From: an uncultured Anaerolineae bacterium
GTDB taxonomy: Bacteria > Chloroflexota > Anaerolineae > Anaerolineales > Villigracilaceae
Length of the DNA: 46,907 nt
Direction: 5' to 3'
NCBI GenBank assembly: GCA_903910795.1
Contig: CAIWAX010000257.1
Span: 1 to 46,907 of the forward strand
Shown here piece after piece: positions 23,994 through 34,183 of this stretch. A program made the translations under genes and the position numbers. The notes beneath the pieces were generated by a model. The model saw only the letters and a program-made list of their open reading frames with translations, was not told the DNA's origin and searched no databases. The number at the start of each line of letters is the position of its first letter. Positions within the stretch are counted from its first letter, which is position 1.

Positions 23994-25877
23994 ATGCGCG
24001 TTATCGGTACCGCCGGCCATGTTGACCACGGCAAATCCACCCTCATCGCCGCCCTGACGGGCATCCATCCTGATCGTCTTAAGGAAGAGCAGGAGCGCGA
24101 GATGACGATTGAGCTGGGTTTTGGCTGGATGCTGTTGCCGGATGGACAGGAAATTGGGATTGTCGATGTTCCCGGTCACCGCGATTTTATCGAAAACATG
24201 CTGGCGGGCGTTGGCGGCATCGATGCCGCTCTGTTGGTCATCGCCGCGGATGAAGGTGTGATGCCCCAGACCAGGGAACATCTGGCTATCCTCGATTTGC
24301 TGCAAATCCAAAAAGGGCTGGTTGTGATCACCAAGGTGGATATGGTGGATGATAATGACTGGCTGGATCTGATAGAGACTGACATCCGCGCCACCCTGGC
24401 GGGTACAGTCATGGAAAACACCAGGTATGTGCGTGTTTCTGCCAGAAGCGGGCTGGGTCTGGATGAACTAAAAAACGCCATGGCTGAGCTACTGCGCGAT
24501 ACGCCCCCACGCCTGGACCTTGGACGACCGCGTCTGCCCATAGACCGGGTTTTCTCGATCGCCGGGTTTGGCACTGTGGTGACCGGAACATTGAGTGATG
24601 GGCATTTAGCCATAGGCGATGAAGTCGAAATCCTGCCATCCGGCGGTAAAGGCCGGGTGCGTGGGTTGCAAACCCATAAAAAGAAGGAAAACCTGGCTCT
24701 GCCTGGTAGTCGCACAGCCGTCAACGTTACCAACCTGGCGGTGGATGAAATTGGCCGTGGGGAGGTGCTGGTTACGCCCGGTCATTACCAGACTACCCGT
24801 CGCTTTGACGCGCGTCTGCGTCTGCTTAAGGATATTTCGGCGACGCTCAAACACGGCACTGAGTTAAAAGTTTTTGTTGGTACATCTGAAACCGTTGCAA
24901 ACCTGCGCATTCTCGGCGCGGAGAGCCTGAACCCCGGGGACGAGGGCTGGATCCAGTTGGAACTGCGTGACCCGCTTGTGCTGGTACGCGGCGACAGATT
25001 TATCTTGAGGCGGCCCTCGCCGGGAGAAACCCTGGGTGGGGGGCAGGTTGTAGATCCTAACCCCAAACAAAGGCACAAACGCTTTGATTTGAGCGTTCTG
25101 ATAGGGTTGGAATCTCTTTCCAAAGGCAGCCCGGCTGAAATTCTTTTCCAGGCCGCCCTGGCTATGGGAGCTGCTCCGGCCCGTGAAATTGTTGTCAAAG
25201 CCCGCCTTGAAGCAGACCCAGCCCAAGAAGCTCTTGATGAGTGCGTCAAATCCGGGATGCTGATACCGTTGGAAGGATTAACCCCGGCCTTCAATTCTGA
25301 TGAATTGATGATCCCTGCCCCGCAGTGGATGACATTAAAAGATAATATCCTGGAGGTGCTGGCAGCTTTCCACAAGACTTTCCCACTCAAACGCGGTATG
25401 CCGCGCGAGGAATTAAAAAGCCGTCTGAAATTGTCAGCGCGCCTGTTCAATGCGGCTCTCAAGCATGTCGATATTCAGGATGGCGGTGCCTGGCTGGCAC
25501 AAACCGGGCATGCTATCCGCTTTTCCCAAGCACAACAAACAAAAGCGACAAATCTCTTGAAAAAATTTTCCGCTGCGCCATATGCTCCTCCTTCTGTCAA
25601 GGAATGCCAGACTGAAGTTGGCGAGGATGTGTTTGCTGCCCTGCTGGAGTTGGGCGACCTGACCCTGGTTTCGCCGGAGGTGGTTTTCAGAAGCAGCGAT
25701 TGCCAGCAAATGACAGCCCGGGTGCGGTCGAGCATTGCTCAAAATGGGCAAGTCACAGCGGCTGAGGTGCGCGATCTGTTTGGGACCAGTCGAAAATTTG
25801 CGCTGGCCCTGCTTGAATATCTGGATGCGATTGGGGTTACAATTCGAGACGGCGATTTCAGGCGTTTGCGCCGCTGA
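23994..25877 (+). CDS. selB: Selenocysteine-specific elongation factor SelB
   Basis: SelB delivers selenocysteyl-tRNA to UGA codons with a SECIS element. The 627-residue protein has the GTPase domain with G1 GHVDHGKST (8-16), G3 DVPGH and G4 TKVD; EF-Tu-like domains follow ([41 protein letters not shown]), then a C-terminal winged-helix region (about 400-627) expected to bind SECIS RNA. AAGGAG precedes ATG 23994 by 4 nt. No selA, selD, tRNA-Sec or selenoprotein gene was recognised in the window, so Sec use by this organism is inferred from this gene alone. Confidence 0.93.
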   Translation: MRVIGTAGHVDHGKSTLIAALTGIHPDRLKEEQEREMTIELGFGWMLLPDGQEIGIVDVPGHRDFIENMLAGVGGIDAALLVIAADEGVMPQTREHLAILDLLQIQKGLVVITKVDMVDDNDWLDLIETDIRATLAGTVMENTRYVRVSARSGLGLDELKNAMAELLRDTPPRLDLGRPRLPIDRVFSIAGFGTVVTGTLSDGHLAIGDEVEILPSGGKGRVRGLQTHKKKENLALPGSRTAVNVTNLAVDEIGRGEVLVTPGHYQTTRRFDARLRLLKDISATLKHGTELKVFVGTSETVANLRILGAESLNPGDEGWIQLELRDPLVLVRGDRFILRRPSPGETLGGGQVVDPNPKQRHKRFDLSVLIGLESLSKGSPAEILFQAALAMGAAPAREIVVKARLEADPAQEALDECVKSGMLIPLEGLTPAFNSDELMIPAPQWMTLKDNILEVLAAFHKTFPLKRGMPREELKSRLKLSARLFNAALKHVDIQDGGAWLAQTGHAIRFSQAQQTKATNLLKKFSAAPYAPPSVKECQTEVGEDVFAALLELGDLTLVSPEVVFRSSDCQQMTARVRSSIAQNGQVTAAEVRDLFGTSRKFALALLEYLDAIGVTIRDGDFRRLRR

Positions 25878-25909
25878 GAACAACGCTGTGATCACCCGGA
25901 GAAATTTTT

Positions 25910-26380
25910 ATGGCGAATGATCCTACCTTTTTGAGCAGCGTGATATTGATCATGGTGGCTTATGGCGGCGCATTTTTGGCGGCGCTCTGGCTGGCCCTGG
26001 TGATCTGGACGTGGCGTGATATCCGCAATCGCAGCCGCGATCTGATTGTCCAGCTTCTGGCAGCGCTGGTTGTGGCAGTTCTCAATCTGCCAGGGGTGTT
26101 GGTGTATATGATCCTGCGGCCTGCGCTGACCATTGAAGAAGAATATCAGCGCACCCTGGAAGAAGAAGCCCTGCTGGTTTCTGTTGAGAATCAATCACTC
26201 TGTCCGGGCTGTGAGCGGCATGTTGATAAGGATTGGCTGGTCTGCCCAACTTGCCACACAAAACTCAAAATAAATTGCCAGCATTGCCAAAAATTGATGG
26301 AGCTTTCCTGGGATATTTGTCCATATTGCGATACGCCCGCCCCCGGCCTGAAGCTCCAGGTTGATCCGGTCGAAAACTAA
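25910..26380 (+). CDS. Membrane protein with C-terminal zinc ribbons
   Basis: The 156-residue protein has two N-terminal membrane spans (about 10-32 and 43-67) and a cytoplasmic tail with zinc-binding CxxC pairs: CPGC, CPTC, CQHC, CPYC (about 98-144), as in double zinc-ribbon (DZANK-type) proteins. The span-plus-ribbon layout suggests a membrane-tethered adaptor, but function is unknown. The start has GGAGAAA upstream. It lies 32 nt after selB and 20 nt before the GT-C-like gene. Confidence 0.72.
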   Translation: MANDPTFLSSVILIMVAYGGAFLAALWLALVIWTWRDIRNRSRDLIVQLLAALVVAVLNLPGVLVYMILRPALTIEEEYQRTLEEEALLVSVENQSLCPGCERHVDKDWLVCPTCHTKLKINCQHCQKLMELSWDICPYCDTPAPGLKLQVDPVEN

Positions 26381-26400
26381 ATCCAATCCAACATTAATTC

Positions 26401-28410
26401 ATGACGTTTATAGACTCACTTTCCTCGCGCGCCCGGAGAATTTACCAGAGCAAATGGGGTTTCCCTGCCTTCCTGCTTCTGGCCGGGTTTCTGACCATGC
26501 TCTATCCGCTTACCCAATTAGGCTATTATTGGGATGATTGGGAGGTGGTTTACCTTACCCGTCTTGCCAACCCGGCCATCCTGGAAGGTTACTTCTTTTT
26601 TGACCGGCCGCTGGCCTGGCCTTACCCAATTTTTGCCAGCCTGCTGGGGGCGCAGCCTTTTGCCTGGCATTTGCTGACTCTGCTGCTGCGCTGGGCTGGA
26701 ACCCTCTGTTTTTATCAGGCCTTGCTGGTGTTGTGGCCTGGCCGGCGCTCTGCCCTGCAGTGGGTTAGCCTCTTGGTACTGGTCGCCCCGGCTTTTTTGC
26801 AGCAATCCATTTCCACCGCTTTCAGCCGGCACTTCACCGCGTATTTGTTGTGCGGATTGTCTTTTTATTTTACAGCCCTGGCCGTGCGTACCCGGCACAA
26901 AAAACTGTTTTGGATGCTGGCCTGGCTGACAGGCGCTGCCCAAATTTTTACGATTGAATATTTTGCCGGTCTGGAATTGGCCCGCCCGGTTTTTATCTGG
27001 ATGCTGCTGGAACCGGCGCCTTTCTCCCAAAAACTCAAAAGAACTGCACAGTTCTGGCTGCCTTTCCTGGCTGTATTCCTGGTTTTTGGCTGGTGGCGCG
27101 TGGCTTATTACCCCAGCCTGTTAAGTACCCAGCAGTTTGCCAGCCGGGCGCGCTTTGTAACTGGCCTGATGAAAAACCCGCTGCAGACCATCATGGGCTT
27201 GCTGGTTTCCATCTGGCTGGATTCCTGGTACCTGGTTTCGCAATCCTGGCTGTCCCTGATCACTGATTCGGAGAAAATCGACTTGCTGGCATCTTCAGTC
27301 TGGTTTGCCCTCGGGCTGGGTGCTGTGCTAGGGCTGTTGGCGGTCTTCTTTAATCGAGCAGACGACGACCAACCGGATGGTTTTGGAAAACAGGCTTTCT
27401 GGCTGGGCCTGGCCGGTTTACTGGCCGGCGGCGTACCGGTCTGGATGATTGGGCGCCGGGCCTCCGCTGCAGGTAATTTCGATAGCCGTTTTGCGATTGG
27501 CATGTTGTTGGGGGCTGTTCTTTTGATGGTCAGCCTGGTTTGGACGCTGGTGCTGCCGCGCTGGCGCGGCTGGGTGTTGGCCTTTATGCTGGCTCTGGGG
27601 ATTTTTAGCCAGGTGTATGTTGTCAATACCTACCGCCGCGAGTGGTCAAACGAGCTTGATTATTTCTGGCAGCTATCCTGGCGCGTTCCGAACCTCAAAC
27701 CTGATACCGCGGTGCTGGGTGGTTATGTGCCATCCCCTATGTTGCCTGATTACGATGCCAGTTTTTCCCTGGCGCTGCTGTATTCCGGGCAAAACACAGG
27801 TACCCGCCTGCCTTACTGGTATTTCACCTGGGATGGAATGGGAGATGTCAAGCTCAAAGACGGCGCCCAGGCTGATGTAAACTTTCGCAACCTGAAATAT
27901 GCGGGCTTTATTGGTAAATCGGTGATGATCTTTCACCAGCCGCCGCCCGGCTGCCTGCGTGTGGCGGACAGCTTTTACAGCGGGGACCCGATCCTGGGCG
28001 CGCAAAACAATTTTCTGCCCTATTCCAACTTGAATCAGATTGAGACCGAAAGCAGCCATGTTCCCGATCCGGCTATTTTTGGAAACGAGCCGCCGCACGG
28101 CTGGTGCTATTATTACCAGAAGGCTGACCTATCCCGCCAGCTTGGGCAGTGGGGTAAGGTTCTCCAACTTTATAAACAGGCAGCCGCTCTTGGGTATTCA
28201 CCCAGTCAGGGTGGTGAATACCTGCCGCTTCTTGAAGCATACGCGCAAAACGGCCAGTGGCAGCCTGCTTACCAGCTTACCAAAAAGATCGCGGGTACGA
28301 CCCAGGAATTGAAACCCAATTTATGCGCTAAATGGCAGGGCTATACCGCCCTGCCTGGCCTGGATGCCGGGTTGGCAGCCAGCCTGCGCAGTGAATTAGC
28401 CTGCCCCTGA
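26401..28410 (+). CDS. Multi-spanning GT-C-like membrane protein
   Basis: The 669-residue protein has about twelve membrane spans and a soluble C-terminal third. Near the N-terminus, YYWDDWEVVY (D45, D46) in the first extracytoplasmic loop resembles the catalytic acidic motif of GT-C glycosyltransferases of the PMT/ArnT type, which use lipid-linked sugars; this is inference. The C-terminal region (about 560-640) has helical repeats, with YYYQKADLSRQLGQWGKVLQLYKQAAALG reminiscent of a TPR. No sugar-nucleotide gene is adjacent. The start ATG 26401 has a poor ribosome site. Confidence 0.55.
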   Translation: MTFIDSLSSRARRIYQSKWGFPAFLLLAGFLTMLYPLTQLGYYWDDWEVVYLTRLANPAILEGYFFFDRPLAWPYPIFASLLGAQPFAWHLLTLLLRWAGTLCFYQALLVLWPGRRSALQWVSLLVLVAPAFLQQSISTAFSRHFTAYLLCGLSFYFTALAVRTRHKKLFWMLAWLTGAAQIFTIEYFAGLELARPVFIWMLLEPAPFSQKLKRTAQFWLPFLAVFLVFGWWRVAYYPSLLSTQQFASRARFVTGLMKNPLQTIMGLLVSIWLDSWYLVSQSWLSLITDSEKIDLLASSVWFALGLGAVLGLLAVFFNRADDDQPDGFGKQAFWLGLAGLLAGGVPVWMIGRRASAAGNFDSRFAIGMLLGAVLLMVSLVWTLVLPRWRGWVLAFMLALGIFSQVYVVNTYRREWSNELDYFWQLSWRVPNLKPDTAVLGGYVPSPMLPDYDASFSLALLYSGQNTGTRLPYWYFTWDGMGDVKLKDGAQADVNFRNLKYAGFIGKSVMIFHQPPPGCLRVADSFYSGDPILGAQNNFLPYSNLNQIETESSHVPDPAIFGNEPPHGWCYYYQKADLSRQLGQWGKVLQLYKQAAALGYSPSQGGEYLPLLEAYAQNGQWQPAYQLTKKIAGTTQELKPNLCAKWQGYTALPGLDAGLAASLRSELACP

Positions 28411-28462
28411 TCCAGGGAATATCAACATCATTGAATTCAAAAATAAAAGAGAGAGAGAAAAA

Positions 28463-29572
28463 ATGAGACTTTCAAGAATTACCCTCTACCCGCTCAGCAT
28501 GCCGTTAATTTCGCATTTCGAAACATCTTTTGGCCGGATTTATAACCGTGAATGTGTACTGGTGAAAATTGAATCTGAGGGCCTGGTGGGTTGGGGTGAA
28601 TGCGCCGCCGACCGCGACCCCGGCTATTCTTATGAAACCACCGGGACAGCCATGCATATCCTGAAGGATTTTGCCCTGCCACTGCTGGTGGGTCAGGATG
28701 TGATCGACGCCGCCGATTTCCAGCGCCGGATTGGTTCAATCCGCGGGCATCACCTGGCCAAGGCCGGGGTGGAGATGGCGCTCTGGGATCTGCTCGGCAA
28801 GCGCGATGGAAAATCGCTCAAGCAAATGCTGGGCGGGGTCAGGGACCAGGTGGAAGTGGGTGTGTCGGTTGGCTTGCAAGACACAACCGCTGATTTGGTG
28901 CGTGCTGTGGATGGTTATGTTGCCAAGGGTTACCGGCGCATCAAGATCAAGATCAAGCCGGGGCGCGATGTCAGCGAAGCCCAGGCTGTGCGCGCAGCCA
29001 ACCCGGATATCCGGCTGCAGGTGGATGCCAATTCGGCTTACAGCCTTGAGACTGCTCATGTGCTCAGACCACTGGATGACCTGAACCTGTTGTTGATTGA
29101 GCAGCCACTGTTTGAAGATGATATTTGGGATCACCGTTTATTCCAGAAAGAACTGCGCACGCCCATCTGCCTGGATGAAAGCATCATTTCTGCGCGTCAC
29201 GCGCGTTATGCCATCGAAATGGAAGCCTGCCGGATCATCAATATCAAGCCCGGTCGTGTGGGCGGGTTGAGCCAGGCTGTCGAAATCCACAATCTCTGCC
29301 AGCCGGCCGGGCTGCCGGTGTGGTGCGGCGGTATGCTGGAAACCGGCATTGGCCGCGCTTCCAACTTGGCGATTTCTTCTCTGCCGGGCTTTACCCTGCC
29401 CGGGGATGTCTCGGCTTCTGACCGCTATTACACTCGCGATGTAACGCAGGAGCGCTTCACGCTCAATCCCGGCAGCACCATTGACGTGCCAACCGGCGCT
29501 GGTCTGGGTGTGACAGTCGATGAGCAGGCTGTGAAGGATTTCGCCCTGGGCGAAGTGATTGTTCAGGCATAA
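28463..29572 (+). CDS. menC: Enolase-superfamily enzyme, o-succinylbenzoate synthase / N-acylamino acid racemase type
   Basis: The 369-residue protein is of the muconate-lactonizing subgroup. The active-site residues are in place: K161, K163 and K165 (KIKIKPG), D188 (QVDAN), E213 (IEQPL), D238 (LDES) and K262 (NIKPGRVGG). The opening MPLISHFETSFG matches menaquinone-pathway MenC and N-acylamino acid racemases; the two activities overlap in this family. No other men genes are nearby, so racemase use is equally possible, and the symbol is tentative. The ribosome site is the purine-rich GAGAGAGAG before ATG. The next gene, a cyclase, starts 49 nt later and may be cotranscribed. Confidence 0.8.
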   Translation: MRLSRITLYPLSMPLISHFETSFGRIYNRECVLVKIESEGLVGWGECAADRDPGYSYETTGTAMHILKDFALPLLVGQDVIDAADFQRRIGSIRGHHLAKAGVEMALWDLLGKRDGKSLKQMLGGVRDQVEVGVSVGLQDTTADLVRAVDGYVAKGYRRIKIKIKPGRDVSEAQAVRAANPDIRLQVDANSAYSLETAHVLRPLDDLNLLLIEQPLFEDDIWDHRLFQKELRTPICLDESIISARHARYAIEMEACRIINIKPGRVGGLSQAVEIHNLCQPAGLPVWCGGMLETGIGRASNLAISSLPGFTLPGDVSASDRYYTRDVTQERFTLNPGSTIDVPTGAGLGVTVDEQAVKDFALGEVIVQA

Positions 29573-29621
29573 GCTGCCATTTGCCCAGACTGCGCGAGCC
29601 CTTTGATTGCGGAAGGATTTC

Positions 29622-30254
29622 ATGATGATTTACGACATTTCCATCCCGATTAGCGTGCAAACACCGGTTTGGCCGGGTGATCCCGATGTGGGTATCTTTC
29701 TGGACGCTTCAATGGATAAAGGCGATCCAGTCAATATTACACGCCTGGCAATGTCTGCGCATACAGGAACGCACGTGGACGCGCCGCAACATTTCCTGAA
29801 CGATGGCCGCAGCGTGGAAAGCCTGTCGCTGGATATTCTGAACGGGCCCTGTTATGTAGCTCAACTGCCGGACGAGGTGGACGAGATCAATGCCGGGGTG
29901 TTGGATCGTATCCCGATTGGCGCTGGCACAACACGAGTGTTGTTTGGAACACGCAACTCCAGGCTGTGGGCCAGCGGCCAAAAGGAATTCCGCCAGGATT
30001 ATGTGGCGGTCAGCCGGGATGGCGCCGAATGGCTGGTGGCGCACGGCATCCAGTTGGTCGGCGTGGATTATCTCTCGGTGGCGCCTTTTGGCGACCAGTT
30101 TTCAACCCACATCGTTCTGCTCAAGGCCGGTGTCATCATCCTGGAAAGCCTTGATCTTTCGCAGGTGCCGCGCGGCTTTTACAACCTGCACTGCCTGCCG
30201 CTAAAGCTGGTCGGCGCGGATGGTGCCCCGGCCAGAGCCATCCTGATAGGGTAA
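29622..30254 (+). CDS. Cyclase family (kynurenine formamidase-like) metal-dependent hydrolase
   Basis: The 210-residue protein has the family metal-binding signature HTGTHVDAP (H47, H51, D53) and H57, with LVGVDYLSVAPFG later. Such enzymes hydrolyse N-formylkynurenine or related amides or cyclise polyketides; the substrate here is unknown. The start is ATG 29622 or 29625 behind AAGGA. Pairing with an enolase-superfamily racemase-type gene suggests an amino-acid derivative or amide pathway, which is inference. No tryptophan-degradation genes are nearby. Confidence 0.8.
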   Translation: MMIYDISIPISVQTPVWPGDPDVGIFLDASMDKGDPVNITRLAMSAHTGTHVDAPQHFLNDGRSVESLSLDILNGPCYVAQLPDEVDEINAGVLDRIPIGAGTTRVLFGTRNSRLWASGQKEFRQDYVAVSRDGAEWLVAHGIQLVGVDYLSVAPFGDQFSTHIVLLKAGVIILESLDLSQVPRGFYNLHCLPLKLVGADGAPARAILIG

Positions 30255-30342
30255 ACAGCGCGGGTCATTCAGAAAACAACTCAGGGCTGTTATTTTATCG
30301 TGATGCTATCCAGGTCAGGCTTGAGATATTCATGAGGTTGAA

Positions 30343-31479
30343 ATGTCGTGGAGAAGAGTAATTTACGTTGCATTTGTGGCGATGGTGGCAATCTGCTCGG
30401 CCATGGTTGGGGCGCTGGCTGGCGGTCTGGGGGTGTACCGGGCGGTGCTCAGCAGCCCGACCCAGGCAGCAGTTTCCCCAGCCGCCACCCCCGCCAATAA
30501 TCAAACCTTTAATATCGATAACACAAGTATAGAGACTACCATTACACAGGCTGTTCAGAAAGTGGGGCCGGCCGTGGTTACTGTGGTGGGTACTATCCCG
30601 GGGCAGATGACCTTCTTTGGGCCAACCGGTGACCAGACAGTCAGCGGCAGCGGTGTGTTTATCTCCAAAGATGGTTACATCCTGACCAACAACCATGTGG
30701 TCGAAGGTGTCAGTCAGGTGAATATCGTGCTCTCGAATGGCAGCCAGGAAAGTGCCGAGCTGGTTGGCGCTGACCGGTACGCGGACATTGCGGTGTTAAA
30801 AACAAAGGAATCAGCGCCTGCTTCGGCTGCAATGGGCAATTCGGATGTACTCAAGCCTGGCGAAACTGCCATCGCGATTGGCTCGCCGCTGGGCGATTTC
30901 AAAAATACTGTCACGGTCGGCGTAATAAGCGCCACCGGGCGCTCGATCGATACCGGCAAGGGTTACCTGGTTGAAGGGCTGCTCCAAACCGATGCCGCTA
31001 TTAACCAGGGGAATTCCGGCGGGCCGTTGGTCAACCTGGCTGGCGAGGTGGTCGGCATCAATACCCTGATTGTGCGGAACAGTAATACCGGCACCGTAAC
31101 CGAAGGGCTGGGATTTGCCATCCCGATCAATACCGCCCGGGCAATTGCCGGTCAGATCATGGCCAAGGGTTATATTGCCCGTCCCTACATGGGGATACGT
31201 TCCCAACTGGTCACCCCCGAGATTGCCGCCGCGTATAACTTGCCGGTGCAGTGGGGTGTTTATGTAACGGCCGTGGATCCAAACGGCCCCGCCAGCCAGT
31301 CTGGCCTTCGGTCGGGCGATATCATCACCCATATCAACAATGTTGAGCTGGATTCAAGCCACTCTTATATCAACACCCTGTTTGTCTACAAACCTGGCGA
31401 TCAGGTTACAGTAGATTATGTTCGCCAAAACCAGGTTTACCATGTGAAAGTAACGCTGACGGAAGAGCCAAAACAATAG
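30343..31479 (+). CDS. HtrA/DegP-like S1C serine protease with PDZ domain
   Basis: The 378-residue envelope protease probably degrades misfolded proteins. It has an N-terminal membrane anchor (about 7-31), a trypsin-like domain with triad H118 (NNHVV), D148 (YADIA) and S225 (GNSGGP), and one PDZ domain (about 265-375; GVYVTAVDPNGPASQSGLRSGDII). GAGG sits 5 nt before ATG 30343. The upstream 88 bp contain a weak hairpin (AACAGC with GCTGTT) but no obvious promoter. Confidence 0.92.
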   Translation: MSWRRVIYVAFVAMVAICSAMVGALAGGLGVYRAVLSSPTQAAVSPAATPANNQTFNIDNTSIETTITQAVQKVGPAVVTVVGTIPGQMTFFGPTGDQTVSGSGVFISKDGYILTNNHVVEGVSQVNIVLSNGSQESAELVGADRYADIAVLKTKESAPASAAMGNSDVLKPGETAIAIGSPLGDFKNTVTVGVISATGRSIDTGKGYLVEGLLQTDAAINQGNSGGPLVNLAGEVVGINTLIVRNSNTGTVTEGLGFAIPINTARAIAGQIMAKGYIARPYMGIRSQLVTPEIAAAYNLPVQWGVYVTAVDPNGPASQSGLRSGDIITHINNVELDSSHSYINTLFVYKPGDQVTVDYVRQNQVYHVKVTLTEEPKQ

Positions 31480-31502
31480 ACACTCATTTCTGTGCGTTAA
31501 AT

Positions 31503-31534
31503 AAAAACAGGGCGGGTCTGGTGACCTGCCCTGT
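31503..31534. terminator. Bidirectional terminator between htrA-like gene and pgk
   Basis: ACAGGGC (31507-31513) pairs with GCCCTGT (31528-31534) and GGTC pairs with GACC inside, loop TGGT. On the minus strand a run of five Ts follows, so it serves pgk best. Confidence 0.8.
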
Positions 31535-31551
31535 CTGTTTATCCAGTTTCT

Positions 31552-32724
31552 CTACTTGTTGTTCAACGCTGCTACGCCGGGGAGTTCCTTGCCTTCCAGA
31601 AACTCGAGTGACGCGCCGCCGCCCGTTGAAACATGAGTCATTTGCTTGGCTACACCAGCCTTCTTGACTGCGCTGGCGCTGTCGCCGCCGCCAATCACGG
31701 TAGTCGCACCGGATTCGGCCAGCATTTTCGCCAGGGCAAAGGTGCCTTCGGCAAATTTGGGGAATTCAAAGACACCCACCGGGCCATTCCAAACGATCAG
31801 TTTGGCGCCAGCCAGGGTCTGTTTGTAAAGCGCCAGGGTCTTGGGCCCCACATCCAGCATACGCCAGCCAGCCGGGATATTCTCCACATCGACTACCTGG
31901 CTGTTGGCCTCGGCATCAAATTTGTCAGCCACAACCGCATCCACTGGCAGAACCAGCTTGTCTGCCACGCGGGACAGGATGGCCTTGGCGGTTTCGAGGG
32001 AGGCTGCTTCTACCAGGCTATCTTGCATGTTAATGCCCTGAGCAGCCAGGAAGGTATTGGCCATGCCGCCGCCAATGATGAGTTTATCGCATTTGGATAG
32101 CAGGGTTTCAACGACCAGGATCTTGTCGCTGATCTTGGCGCCGCCTAAAATGGCGATATAGGGATGCTCGGGGTTGCTGACAGCGCGTCCCAGATATTCC
32201 AGTTCCTGTTCCATCAGGAAACCGGAAACGGCTGGCAGGTAGCGGGCAATGCCCTCGGTCGATGAGTGCGCGCGGTGCGCAGAGCCGAAAGCGTCGTTGA
32301 CATACACATCACCCAGGGCCGCCATCTGTTTGGCCAGATCGAGATCATTTTTCTCTTCGCCAGCATGGAAGCGGGTATTTTCCAGCATCAAAACGTCGCC
32401 GGGCTTGAGCGCGGCAGCCAATTTCTGTACTTCCGGGCCAACGCAATCGGAAGCCATGGCAACCGGTTTGCCGAGCAAACCAGCCAGCACATCGGCAGCG
32501 GCCTTCAAGCTGAATTCGGCATCCGGCCCAGCTTTGGGGCGGCCCAGATGGCTCATTAACATCAAAGAAGCGCCCTGATCGAGCACATACTTGATGGTTG
32601 GCAGGGCGGCTTTGATGCGCTTATCATCGGTGACAACGCCCTTATCCATCGGGACGTTGAAATCGACACGCATGATAACGCGCTTGCCCTTCAGATCGAT
32701 ATCTTTTACAGTTTTCTTATCCAT
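31552..32724 (-). CDS. pgk: Phosphoglycerate kinase
   Basis: It transfers phosphate from 1,3-bisphosphoglycerate to ADP. The 390-residue length is normal. Diagnostic segments are [58 protein letters not shown], and the C-terminal [13 protein letters not shown] nucleotide loop. GAGGAAA precedes ATG 32724. It is downstream of gap with a 112-bp gap holding a hairpin, so expression from the gap promoter is likely. Confidence 0.95.
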   Translation of the reverse strand: MDKKTVKDIDLKGKRVIMRVDFNVPMDKGVVTDDKRIKAALPTIKYVLDQGASLMLMSHLGRPKAGPDAEFSLKAAADVLAGLLGKPVAMASDCVGPEVQKLAAALKPGDVLMLENTRFHAGEEKNDLDLAKQMAALGDVYVNDAFGSAHRAHSSTEGIARYLPAVSGFLMEQELEYLGRAVSNPEHPYIAILGGAKISDKILVVETLLSKCDKLIIGGGMANTFLAAQGINMQDSLVEAASLETAKAILSRVADKLVLPVDAVVADKFDAEANSQVVDVENIPAGWRMLDVGPKTLALYKQTLAGAKLIVWNGPVGVFEFPKFAEGTFALAKMLAESGATTVIGGGDSASAVKKAGVAKQMTHVSTGGGASLEFLEGKELPGVAALNNK

Positions 32725-32756
32725 AATTTCCTCGGGACATGAATAAATTGGCGCTT

Positions 32757-32802
32757 TGGTAAAGAGGTAAATTGGTGGATTGTGAGACCCACCAATCTAC
32801 CA
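32757..32802 (-). repeat. Hairpin in the gap-pgk intercistronic space
   Basis: ATTGGTGG (32771-32778) pairs perfectly with CCACCAAT (32789-32796), and TGGTA (about 32757-32761) with TACCA (32798-32802) closes an outer stem. No T-run follows. It could stabilise or attenuate the gap-pgk transcript. Confidence 0.45.
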
Positions 32803-32836
32803 GCATTCCAAATTTCCAATTTACTAATTTCTAAGC

Positions 32837-33895
32837 CTACAGGCTCTTCGCCATCAGCGCCGCAAGGTCAGCGGTGCGGCAGGAGTAGCCCCATTCATTA
32901 TCGTACCAGGTGACAACCTTGATGAAGTTGCTCTTTTCCTTGCCGAGCACGGAAGTGAAAGGCAGGTCAACCGAGGAGCTGTATGGGCTGCCCTTGAAGT
33001 CCATGCTGACCAGGGGCTCGTCCACAGCTTCCAGGATGCCCTTGAAGCGGGGCAGCTTGGCAGCGTCGCGGAAAGCCTGGCGCAGTTCTTCGGTGGTGGT
33101 TTCTTTTTCAAGCTCGGCAGTGAAATCCACCACAGAGACAGTGGGGGTTGGAACGCGCAGGGAATAGCCGTCAAATTTTCCCTTCAGGTCCGGGATTACC
33201 AGGGAGATAGCCTTGGCTGCACCAGTAGTGGTCGGGATAATATTCAAACCGGCGGCGCGAGCGCGGCGCAAATCTGAATGTGGCATATCCAGAACTTTCT
33301 GGTCGTTCGTGTAAGAGTGAATGGTGGTCATGAAAGCGCGCTTGATGACATAATTGTCATGCACGACTTTCGCGGCAGGGGCCAGGCAGTTCGTGGTGCA
33401 GGATGCATTCGAAACAACATGATGTTTGGTCGAGTCATACATTTCTTCGTTGACTCCCAAAACCACAGTCAGGTCTTCACCTTCAGCCGGGGCAGAAATG
33501 ATAACCTTCTTGGCGCCGCCAGCGGTGATGTGATTAACTGCACCCTTGACGGTCTTTCCCTTTTTGTTGACGCCGTCATTCTTGATCGTGAACAGACCTG
33601 TGGACTCGATCACGATGTCCACGCCCAGGCTGCCCCACGGGATATTGGACGGATCGGTTTCCTTGAAGACTTTGACTTTCTTGCCATCAATCAGAAGACC
33701 ATCGTCCAAGAAATCGACTGTGCCTGCGAATCGGCCGTAGGTTGAATCGTACTTGAGCAGATGTGCCATGGTCTTTGTGTCGCCGATATCATTGAAAGCG
33801 ACAACTTCCAGGGCATCCGGGTAATTATCGCGGATTGCCTTCAGAACCTGGCGGCCGATGCGGCCAAAACCGTTAATACCAACTTTAATTGTCAT
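32837..33895 (-). CDS. gap: Type I glyceraldehyde-3-phosphate dehydrogenase
   Basis: The 352-residue glycolytic dehydrogenase. Visible are the Rossmann start [12 protein letters not shown], the NAD-preferring Asp in VVAFNDIGD, the catalytic C166 in SNASCTTNC and the catalytic His in HSYTNDQ. CAGGAGG precedes ATG 33895. It is the first gene of gap-pgk and is preceded by a Rex-type operator, consistent with an NAD-linked redox-controlled enzyme. Confidence 0.95.
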   Translation of the reverse strand: MTIKVGINGFGRIGRQVLKAIRDNYPDALEVVAFNDIGDTKTMAHLLKYDSTYGRFAGTVDFLDDGLLIDGKKVKVFKETDPSNIPWGSLGVDIVIESTGLFTIKNDGVNKKGKTVKGAVNHITAGGAKKVIISAPAEGEDLTVVLGVNEEMYDSTKHHVVSNASCTTNCLAPAAKVVHDNYVIKRAFMTTIHSYTNDQKVLDMPHSDLRRARAAGLNIIPTTTGAAKAISLVIPDLKGKFDGYSLRVPTPTVSVVDFTAELEKETTTEELRQAFRDAAKLPRFKGILEAVDEPLVSMDFKGSPYSSSVDLPFTSVLGKEKSNFIKVVTWYDNEWGYSCRTADLAALMAKSL

Positions 33896-33918
33896 TGCAA
33901 ACCTCCTGAGGTTTTTGA

Positions 33919-33936
33919 TTGTGAATTATTACACAA
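33919..33936. promoter_or_regulatory. Rex-type operator upstream of gap
   Basis: TTGTGAATTATTACACAA is an 18-bp site with TTGTG and CACAA half-sites in the spacing of the Rex consensus (TTGTGAA-N4-TTCACAA); the flanking A and T extend the palindrome to 20 bp. Rex represses when NADH is low and releases DNA when it is high. It lies 23 nt before ATG and covers a candidate -10 (TAATAA, with TTGTGG at 17 nt), as expected for repression. The rex gene is not in the window. Confidence 0.75.
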
Positions 33937-34183
33937 TTTGGGATTTTACCACAAGATCAACAGACTTGTAGTTTTTAAATGGGAAGGTACAACTGGAGCA
34001 AATATCCGCCTACAATTTTATCATCTTCTAACCCACCTGGTTTGAATACCGAAACTCTTTTTGTCTACACAAAGTAATCCAGGCTCGAGAAAATTGTGCA
34101 ACTGTCCGCGCTGAGCTTCGAATATTACGTCTCCCCCGTAATGGGCGGGAAAAAGCCTGAACACAAAGCGCACCAGTTACTTT

